This document shows, in pieces, positions 1-5,069 of a stretch of DNA of 8,585 nt. This DNA comes from Oscillospiraceae bacterium (GTDB lineage Bacteria > Bacillota_A > Clostridia > Oscillospirales > Oscillospiraceae). Position 1 is the stretch's first letter, and each line of letters opens with the position of its first letter. Under the pieces are notes generated by a model that was given only the letters and a program-made list of their open reading frames with translations, was not told the origin of the DNA and searched no databases. A program made the position numbers and the translations under genes. The stretch covers positions 1 to 8,585 of the forward strand of contig JAFQUA010000067.1 in NCBI GenBank assembly GCA_017408725.1, read 5' to 3'.

Positions 1-762
1 ATAAGAGCTGTTCATAGGAAGCTGATAGAATAGGCCAAAATCCGAAGTCATAATTTTCGCAAGGCTTAAAATAAACATAGTAATAATCATCTTCTTCAGG
101 TGCGGCAGGGTGATATGTACTGTCCGCTGCCACCATGTGGCACCGTCCAGCTTTGCCGCTTCATACATAGCGGTATCAATACCAACCAGCGCAGAAACAT
201 AGATGACCATGCCCATACCAAGGCATTTCCACAGATGGAAAACGGTCAAAATCAGCGGCCAATAGCCGGGATTGTGATAAAAATCCGTAACACCCAGAAG
301 ATGACTGATCACACCGCTTTTCTCACTCAAAAACGCGTAGCCGATATAGCCCACGATGACCCAGGAGATGATATTGGGCAATAAGATTGCGGTCTGGAAA
401 ATCTTTTTGGAGGTGGCATTCTCAATGGAGTTAAACAAAATCGCAACGGCCACCGGCACCACAATATCCAGCACGATGAATACCAGATTATACATCAGGG
501 TATTGCGAAGCAAGATCCCGATGATATCCTGCTTGAAGATCATCTCAAAATTGATAAATAGGTCCTCTAACGGATAAAAAGGACTGTTTAAGGGCCCCAG
601 CTTATAGCTGACATCCCGAAATGCCAATGTAATGCCGTACATGGGCAAAATATTATTTATGATAAAATAGATCAGGCCCGGCAGGATCATCAAATATGTG
701 ATCGCCGTCCGTTTCCACATACCGTTCTGATTTAAGGATTTGGCTGTCTTATTTCTTTTCAT
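1..762 (-). CDS. LplB-family sugar ABC transporter permease, C-terminus cut by window edge
   Basis: This is an inner-membrane permease of a carbohydrate uptake (CUT1-type) ABC importer. It passes substrate from the lipoprotein binding protein encoded just upstream. Translation from ATG 762 gives 254 residues with no stop before the left edge. Relatives are about 300 residues, so roughly 45-50 are missing. The protein has a basic N-terminus (MKRNKTAK), then hydrophobic segments near residues 21-40, 82-108, 125-145, 168-192 and 224-235. The permease signature EAA-x3-G-x9-I-x-LP that docks the ATPase is intact: E201 A202 A203, G207, I217, L219 P220. It is followed by the conserved DFGLFYQ stretch at 241-247, typical of LplB-like proteins. 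The start is supported by GGAGGAG ending 3 bases before the ATG. It lies 58 bp after the binding-protein gene, with a hairpin in the gap. A partner permease is expected beyond the left edge. Family assignment is firm; the substrate is not known. Confidence 0.93.
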   Translation of the reverse strand, partial: MKRNKTAKSLNQNGMWKRTAITYLMILPGLIYFIINNILPMYGITLAFRDVSYKLGPLNSPFYPLEDLFINFEMIFKQDIIGILLRNTLMYNLVFIVLDIVVPVAVAILFNSIENATSKKIFQTAILLPNIISWVIVGYIGYAFLSEKSGVISHLLGVTDFYHNPGYWPLILTVFHLWKCLGMGMVIYVSALVGIDTAMYEAAKLDGATWWQRTVHITLPHLKKMIITMFILSLAKIMTSDFGLFYQLPMNSSY

Positions 763-779
763 AGCTCCTCCAATGCCGC

Positions 780-812
780 AAAGGGCCGCCGCGAAAACCG
801 CAGCGGCCCTTT
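780..812 (-). terminator. Intercistronic hairpin between binding-protein and permease genes (attenuator or mRNA-stabilising)
   Basis: Arms 780-789 (AAAGGGCCGC) and 803-812 (GCGGCCCTTT) pair perfectly over 10 bp. After one mismatch, three more pairs (791-793 with 799-801) close a 5-base loop. On the transcribed (minus) strand the hairpin starts 8 bases after the stop of the binding-protein gene. It is followed by only TTT, which is itself part of the stem, and then GCGG, so a true U-tract is lacking. It is therefore more likely a partial attenuator or a 3'-end protector that raises binding-protein mRNA above permease mRNA than a full terminator. The structure is read directly from the sequence; the role is inferred. 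Confidence 0.75.
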
Positions 813-820
813 CGTTTGGG

Positions 821-2356
821 TCATCCGTTGATCTCTGCCAGATACGCATCCAGCTGAGCCTGCTTATCTGCGATCACAGCATCAATATCTGCCGCCTTCA
901 GCGCGGCAATAAACTCTGCATAAACTTCATCGGTGTAACCGCCCAAGGCCATGATATTGGCATAGCGGTCAATAACAGCTTCTATATTTTTGATGGTCAC
1001 GTCATGCGCTGAGCTGTCGTAGATAAAATTGCCTGCAGGAGAGGGATTCTGCGCTGCAGCTTCCATAGCCGCACGCTCCTCCTGCTTGGCAGCAACCTGC
1101 TCTTCGTAAGTATCGACGGTGGATTCATACACGTAAATGTAACGCTTATCACCGTAGAAGCCACCGCCCATGCGGAAGCCGGAGGTCTCGGCGGTCAAAC
1201 CGTCGGCATAGCGAATAATGCCGTTTTCTGCGTCCACGATCTCAAAGTGCGTTCCTTCAATGCCCCACTGGATCATATTCATCAGCTTTACATCGGACCA
1301 GAACAGATCCAAGAATTCCAGAGCTGCCTGCTTGTTTTCGCTGGGACCGGCAACCGCCCAGGTGATCGCCTCTGCCCGCTGCGGCACATAGGTAGGCGTC
1401 AGGATTTGCAGCCGGACACATTCCCCACCAACCTGCGTAGCAAAATCATCACGCAGAGAAGGCAGGCCCTCCAATAGGACACCGCGGGCAACGCCGTTAA
1501 TAAATGCCGCATTCTTGGTGACGGTACTGGTCTCGGCCTCCGGATCGATCCAGCCGTTGGCATAGCAATTTGCCATAAACTTGCAGAAGCTTACATATGC
1601 TTCGGACTCATAATAATTGACGATCTGGGTGCTTTCCGTTCCGTTTATGGAGAAATCCAGCACACCGGAGGCAAACTTATTGTTTCCCAGGGGGTCAACA
1701 GATACGGCATAAGAGGATTCGTCCATCTTGCTGACGATGGGATAAGATTCCGGGAACTGCTCCTTCAGCTTACCAAAAATCGTCTCCAGCTCGGAAAGGG
1801 TCACCGCAGTACCATCTGCATACTGCTCACCCATCCCAATGGCATCCAGGTCGCTCTTACGGATCACATACGCACCACCGTTATAAATACCCAGTTCACG
1901 GGTAGAGATGCCGACGATTTCGCCCTGAGAGTTTCTCACCATCATGTCGAATTCATCGTTCATTTCCAGAATGTTGGGGCAGAACTCCTGAACTTCTTCA
2001 TCGGTGATGGTCTGGATCATTTCCATCTGTGCATAGTAGATGGGGCTGCTGCCAAAGGCTACGCACATCAGATCGATAGGATCGGTCATTAGAATGGTGG
2101 AATAGTTCTGACTGTATACGGAAATGGGATAGAACTCCATCGTCAGATCCGTGTTCAGTTCTTTGAGATACTCATTTACCGCGGCTTCCACAAGATCAAT
2201 GTCTTTGGGAAGTTCTTCGCCGTAAAAATAAGTCACAACAACGTGTCTGCCGCCGGAAGATTCCTCCTGCTTACCGCAGCCGGTCATTCCCAGCGCCAGC
2301 GTTGCGATCACGGAAACACACAAAAGAAGGGACAGTATTTTCTTCACTGCGACCAT
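821..2356 (-). CDS. Extracellular sugar-binding lipoprotein of an ABC importer (LipO/DUF3502-like)
   Basis: This is the substrate-binding component of the sugar ABC importer, anchored to the outer face of the membrane. Translation from ATG 2356 gives 511 residues. The signal peptide has a VKK n-region, the hydrophobic stretch ILSLLLCVSVIATLALG, and a lipobox ending MTGC (Cys27). The length of about 500 residues matches LipO/YtcQ-type binding proteins. The C-terminus (NIEAVIDRYANIM, ALKAADIDAVIADKQAQLDAYLAE) resembles the DUF3502 region of complex-sugar binders. Aromatic residues are frequent, as expected for sugar stacking. The open frame extends upstream to TTG 2428, but that would put 24 residues, including hairpin-encoded ones, ahead of the signal peptide. 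ATG 2356 has GAGAGGAGA directly upstream, with unusually tight spacing. GTG 2347 (AGGAG 10 bases away) is an equally plausible start and gives the classic KKILSLLL opening. The gene is the middle one of the operon and is flanked by two hairpins. The ligand cannot be deduced. Confidence 0.93.
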   Translation of the reverse strand: MVAVKKILSLLLCVSVIATLALGMTGCGKQEESSGGRHVVVTYFYGEELPKDIDLVEAAVNEYLKELNTDLTMEFYPISVYSQNYSTILMTDPIDLMCVAFGSSPIYYAQMEMIQTITDEEVQEFCPNILEMNDEFDMMVRNSQGEIVGISTRELGIYNGGAYVIRKSDLDAIGMGEQYADGTAVTLSELETIFGKLKEQFPESYPIVSKMDESSYAVSVDPLGNNKFASGVLDFSINGTESTQIVNYYESEAYVSFCKFMANCYANGWIDPEAETSTVTKNAAFINGVARGVLLEGLPSLRDDFATQVGGECVRLQILTPTYVPQRAEAITWAVAGPSENKQAALEFLDLFWSDVKLMNMIQWGIEGTHFEIVDAENGIIRYADGLTAETSGFRMGGGFYGDKRYIYVYESTVDTYEEQVAAKQEERAAMEAAAQNPSPAGNFIYDSSAHDVTIKNIEAVIDRYANIMALGGYTDEVYAEFIAALKAADIDAVIADKQAQLDAYLAEING

Positions 2357-2366
2357 TCTCCTCTCA
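2347..2366 (-). promoter_or_regulatory. Ribosome binding site and start-codon choice for the binding-protein gene
   Basis: On the minus strand the purine-rich GAGAGGAGA abuts ATG 2356, leaving only 1 base between AGGAG and the ATG (3 bases if GAGG is the paired core). The same AGGAG lies 10 bases before an in-frame GTG at 2347. Both starts give a good lipoprotein signal peptide. The spacing slightly favours GTG, while codon preference favours ATG. The far-upstream TTG 2428 has no matching signal-peptide logic. Confidence 0.5.
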
Positions 2367-2385
2367 CTGCAATTTTCATTTTTCA

Positions 2386-2413
2386 GAGAGTCACCCGGAA
2401 ACGGGTGACTCTC
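2386..2413 (-). other. Perfect 12-bp intercistronic hairpin upstream of the binding-protein gene
   Basis: GAGAGTCACCCG (2386-2397) and CGGGTGACTCTC (2402-2413) pair perfectly around a 4-base loop: TTTC in the minus-strand RNA, GAAA on the plus strand. It lies in the 68-bp gap between the Ig-like lipoprotein stop (2425) and the binding-protein start (2356). No U-tract follows it; the RNA continues with an A-rich single-stranded stretch leading to the ribosome binding site. This does not fit an intrinsic terminator. A 5'-protective structure or RNase processing site for the binding-protein message is the more likely role. The structure is certain; the function is inferred. Confidence 0.75.
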
Positions 2414-2424
2414 CTGTGCAATCA

Positions 2425-3741
2425 TCAATTGGCCTGCTCCAGAGCAAAGTACATACCGGGTGCGCCCAGAGGTTCACCAATATCGTACTGCAGCAGCTCG
2501 CTGCCTTCCTGCTTGGTCAGATTGTAAGTATAACCCACAAATTCGGGATTTGCGGCGATCTCATTTAGAGCATACATGGTAAGCTGCGTACCATCCTCGG
2601 ACAGGGTATAGTAGCCCAGGACCTGCAGAACGCCGGTCTTGTCCAGAATATCCACAGTGCCGTCAGTCTTGAACACATAGCTGTTCAGTGCCCAGCCAAA
2701 GGTTCTTTCGGTCTCAAAATATTTGGTTGCGAGGAATGCAGGCCGTTCCACAGCTTCAACAGTCAGAACCATGGAGGCAGTTGCTTCGGGATTGTCAACA
2801 GAAGTAACGGTGATGGTCACAGAACCGGGCATCAAGGGATAGATACTGGTAGTGTCTACATAAACGACCTGAGAAGCAGTGTCACTCACCGTGATGGTGA
2901 TGTCGGACACAGTGGGATTCTCGGGATTGAAGGTGACCATCTGTGCCATGTCGAACACAGCGCCGGAAGCGAGGGTCTTGCTTTCAGGTACGGAGATGCT
3001 TTCCACATCGACCTTGCTGCCAACCGTAATGCCCAGCTGAGCTGCCTGGTCAGCAGTCATGATGAACTGTGCAGCAGTAACACCCTGGTTGACCTCGGTG
3101 CAGGTAATAACGATGGTATCACCAGCTACCTCGGCAGCAGTGCCGATCTGGCCGGAGATCCCCATGACCGTTGCATCCACAGGATCAGCAGCAAAGGTCA
3201 GAACACCATCAACGATCTCATAGGTAGTTTCAAAGGCGAGCTGGGCATTCAGGTTTGCGTAAAAAGCATTGATGGCACAGGTGCCGTCAGAGTTCAGAGT
3301 AATATCACCGGTGATGCCCTCAGCAGGTTCTGCAGGAAGTTCGCCGGCCTGTCCCACGGACAGGATCGCTTCGCTGACCTGAGAAACGGTGACTGTGCAG
3401 GAGGCAGTCACGCCGGAGCCATCAGCTGCAGTTGCGGTAATGGTTGCTTCACCGGCTGCAACAGCAGTAACGGTCGCTTCGTTGCCATTGGCAGTAACGG
3501 TAACGATAGCTTCATCGGAAGACGCCCATGTGACATCCTTGTTGGTTGCCTTCATGTTGACTGTGGCAGTCAGCGTGCCGGTTTCGCCTACTTTCAGGCT
3601 CAGTCCGGTGCCAATGTCGATCATGCTGACAGGCACGACTTCGGGTTCCGTAGGAGCGGGTTCCTGACCGCAGCCTGCAAAGGTTACGATCATAGCCGCG
3701 ATCAGCAGCAAACAGATTAGGGATTTGTTCAGCTTTTTCAT
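2425..3741 (-). CDS. Lipoprotein with bacterial Ig-like (BIG_2-type) and repeated beta-rich modules
   Basis: This 438-residue surface lipoprotein is of unknown exact role, probably an accessory binding or scaffold protein for the transporter operon it heads. The signal peptide is MKKLNKS, then a hydrophobic core, then the lipobox FAGC (Cys24). A short Pro/Glu-rich linker follows (residues 26-37). Residues about 38-120 form a BIG_2-type Ig-like domain with the hallmarks LKVGETGTLTATV, TWASSDEAIVTV and GEATITATAADGS. Residues about 245-330 look like a second, more divergent Ig-like domain. After each comes a beta-rich module (about 125-237 and 331-437) with similar phrases, NSDGTCAI...GVLTFA and KTDGTVDIL...GTQLTMY, which suggests an Ig-beta-Ig-beta duplication. 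Start ATG 3741 has GGAGG 6 bases upstream. It is the first gene after the divergent promoter region. The C-terminal modules match no family I can name. The Ig-like assignment is good; the function is open. Confidence 0.88.
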   Translation of the reverse strand: MKKLNKSLICLLLIAAMIVTFAGCGQEPAPTEPEVVPVSMIDIGTGLSLKVGETGTLTATVNMKATNKDVTWASSDEAIVTVTANGNEATVTAVAAGEATITATAADGSGVTASCTVTVSQVSEAILSVGQAGELPAEPAEGITGDITLNSDGTCAINAFYANLNAQLAFETTYEIVDGVLTFAADPVDATVMGISGQIGTAAEVAGDTIVITCTEVNQGVTAAQFIMTADQAAQLGITVGSKVDVESISVPESKTLASGAVFDMAQMVTFNPENPTVSDITITVSDTASQVVYVDTTSIYPLMPGSVTITVTSVDNPEATASMVLTVEAVERPAFLATKYFETERTFGWALNSYVFKTDGTVDILDKTGVLQVLGYYTLSEDGTQLTMYALNEIAANPEFVGYTYNLTKQEGSELLQYDIGEPLGAPGMYFALEQAN

Positions 3742-3813
3742 AATGTTCCTCCATCTTTATGTTTGGTTTGCACGCTCGTGCGGTTTTCAGGTAGCGCGGG
3801 ACATTTGCTTACA

Positions 3814-3841
3814 AGTAAAGTATATCTCAACACCAAATCAA
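3814..3841 (-). promoter_or_regulatory. Candidate weak promoter of the transporter operon
   Basis: Read on the minus strand, TTGATT (3836-3841) and TTTACT (3814-3819) are separated by 16 bases, each matching 4 of 6 consensus positions. Overlapping this is a better -10, TATACT (3819-3824), but without a recognisable -35 at 16-18 bases (TTTCTT at 17). Either reading is a weak promoter that would need an activator, which suits a divergent AraC-type regulator. The leader to ATG 3741 would be about 65-70 nt. Confidence 0.4.
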
Positions 3842-3878
3842 AAGAAATAATCAAGATAACACTTCATATATGTGTTGA
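3827..3878. promoter_or_regulatory. Candidate operator: TCAACAC / GTGTTGA inverted repeat in the divergent region
   Basis: TCAACAC (3827-3833) and GTGTTGA (3872-3878) are exact inverted copies separated by 38 bp. One copy overlaps the -35 of the regulator promoter. The other sits just upstream of the TATACT element facing the transporter operon, so each promoter carries GTGTTGA in its own reading direction. Between them AATCAA occurs twice, 13 bp apart (3836-3841 and 3849-3854). The spacing would suit a regulator bound at both promoters, but 7-bp repeats can arise by chance in AT-rich DNA. Confidence 0.3.
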
Positions 3879-3902
3879 ATTTTGGCTTTGTTGTGATATA
3901 AT
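3875..3902 (+). promoter_or_regulatory. Promoter of the AraC-type regulator gene (extended -10)
   Basis: TTGAAT (3875-3880) is followed after 16 bp by a perfect TATAAT (3897-3902), preceded by TG plus one base (3894-3896), an extended -10. Transcription would begin near 3909, leaving a leader of only about 16 nt before the GTG start at 3925. This is the best sigma-A-type promoter in the window and suggests steady basal expression of the regulator. Confidence 0.75.
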
Positions 3903-3910
3903 ACAAATCA

Positions 3911-3924
3911 GGAAGGTGATATTT
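3911..3924 (+). promoter_or_regulatory. Ribosome binding site that fixes the regulator start at GTG 3925
   Basis: GGAAGGTGAT (3911-3920) matches the extended anti-Shine-Dalgarno complement (AAGGAGGTGAT) closely and ends 4 bases before GTG 3925. The reading frame is open back to 3763, but that stretch contains the promoter and encodes no conserved sequence, so the shorter start is preferred. Confidence 0.75.
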
Positions 3925-5022
3925 GTGGATGAAGTTCAATACCTGAGAAGTTTACGAACCCTGAAAGCATACGAGCGTGCCGGCCAAAGCTTTTACAAGC
4001 AGCATGGCTACCAGATCGACATCCCCCATTTTTTGCATCATACACAGCATGCTGACCGGACGGCATTGCTCACCCAGTTTGCCAAGGATTATTCCCTGCA
4101 GACTATTGAATACTTTTTAAGCCTCAGTCCCGAGGAGCTGCTTGGCGAGTTTCTGCCCAAATACTATGTGACCCAGCCTCGGACTGTTACGGTACAGCAG
4201 CTCATGCGATACATTAAGGTTGCACCCCACAAGCATGAGTTCTTTGAGCTGGTATTTGTTCTGACCGGCACCTGCACCCATGTGGTAGGCGACAATTCCT
4301 TTGAGCATGTTCCCGGAGACTTTACCATCATTCCGCCGGGCATCACCCATTATCTGGAAGCCAGCGGCGAAAGTGTCTGCCTGACCGTTAAAGCTACCGC
4401 AGATACCTTTGAGCGGTTGTTTTTCGATATTTTGAGAAACAATACACTGCTTTCTGCATATCTGGACCGTTCCTTACGGCAACCTTGGTTTCAGTGTGCT
4501 GTTACACTCCACGCCGGTAATGATGAGCAGTTTCAGCGGATGCTGCTGAGCATCTTTTGGCAGCAGGAGGAGAACCTACCCTACAGCGGCATCATCATCG
4601 AGTCATCCTTTCAGGTTCTTCTTGCCTACTTGATGCAGAACTATGAAAATACAGCTGAGTATCTGGTTTCTGACAATGTAAGGCAAAAGCAGATCGTGGA
4701 GGTCATGCAGTATGCCTACCGCAACCACAAAACAACTACCCTGGAGCAGGTTGCGGATCATTTCCATTACAATCCCAGTTACCTCAGTGCCAGGATCCGG
4801 GAACTGACCGGGCATACCTTTTCTTCCCTCCTAAAGGACTACAAAATGGGCATCGTGCAGCATCTGCTGGTCAATACGGATCTTCCCGTTTATGAGATCT
4901 GTCAACAGGTGGGATATCAGAATCCGTCACAGTTTGTACGAACCTTTCGCAAGAAATTTGGCATGACCCCGATCCAGTACAGAAACCGCGAACGGAACAA
5001 GCAAGAAACAATCAATATCTGA
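3925..5022 (+). CDS. AraC-family transcriptional regulator with N-terminal cupin-like sensor domain
   Basis: This is a cytoplasmic DNA-binding regulator, probably the ligand-responsive activator of the divergent sugar transporter operon. From GTG 3925 it is 365 residues. Residues about 1-85 are a poorly conserved leader region. About 95-165 is a cupin-like fold with HKHEFFELVFVLTG (102-115) and PGDFTIIPPGITHYL (130-144), the usual sugar-sensing pocket of AraC proteins. About 256-355 is the double helix-turn-helix domain: the first HTH around 272-293 (TLEQVADHFHYNPSYLSARIRE), the second around 320-343 (PVYEICQQVGYQNPSQFVRTFRK), ending in the family signature KKFGMTPIQYR. No metal site beyond the HKHE residues is obvious. 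It is transcribed divergently from the transporter operon and convergently to the GH3 gene. Assignment to the family is firm. The target promoters and ligand are inferred from position only. Confidence 0.93.
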   Translation: MDEVQYLRSLRTLKAYERAGQSFYKQHGYQIDIPHFLHHTQHADRTALLTQFAKDYSLQTIEYFLSLSPEELLGEFLPKYYVTQPRTVTVQQLMRYIKVAPHKHEFFELVFVLTGTCTHVVGDNSFEHVPGDFTIIPPGITHYLEASGESVCLTVKATADTFERLFFDILRNNTLLSAYLDRSLRQPWFQCAVTLHAGNDEQFQRMLLSIFWQQEENLPYSGIIIESSFQVLLAYLMQNYENTAEYLVSDNVRQKQIVEVMQYAYRNHKTTTLEQVADHFHYNPSYLSARIRELTGHTFSSLLKDYKMGIVQHLLVNTDLPVYEICQQVGYQNPSQFVRTFRKKFGMTPIQYRNRERNKQETINI

Positions 5023-5027
5023 ATTTT

Positions 5028-5069
5028 GGACAGGCCGCGACGATCAAGACGCGGCCTGTCCTTATTTAT
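5028..5069 (+). terminator. Rho-independent terminator of the regulator gene, between convergent genes
   Basis: GGACAGGCCGCG (5028-5039) pairs perfectly with CGCGGCCTGTCC (5050-5061), a 12-bp GC-rich stem with a 10-base loop, followed by TTATTTAT (5062-5069). It begins 5 bases after the regulator stop codon. In the opposite direction the stem is followed by AAAATTCAG, without a U-tract, so it should stop the GH3 operon transcript less well. The U-tract overlaps the TAA stop of the GH3 gene (5066-5068). Confidence 0.85.

Noticed and set aside
3770..3781. Short palindrome GCACGCTCGTGC in the operon leader
   Set aside because: Only 4 base pairs form around a 4-base loop. It is too weak to call a regulatory structure or riboswitch.
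3763..3924. N-terminal extension of the regulator reading frame back to 3763
   Set aside because: The stretch contains the extended -10 promoter and a strong ribosome binding site for GTG 3925. Its translation has no family resemblance.
3742..3924. Possible riboswitch or small RNA in the divergent intergenic region
   Set aside because: No conserved riboswitch core or strong multi-helix fold was recognised, and promoter elements and leaders account for the space.
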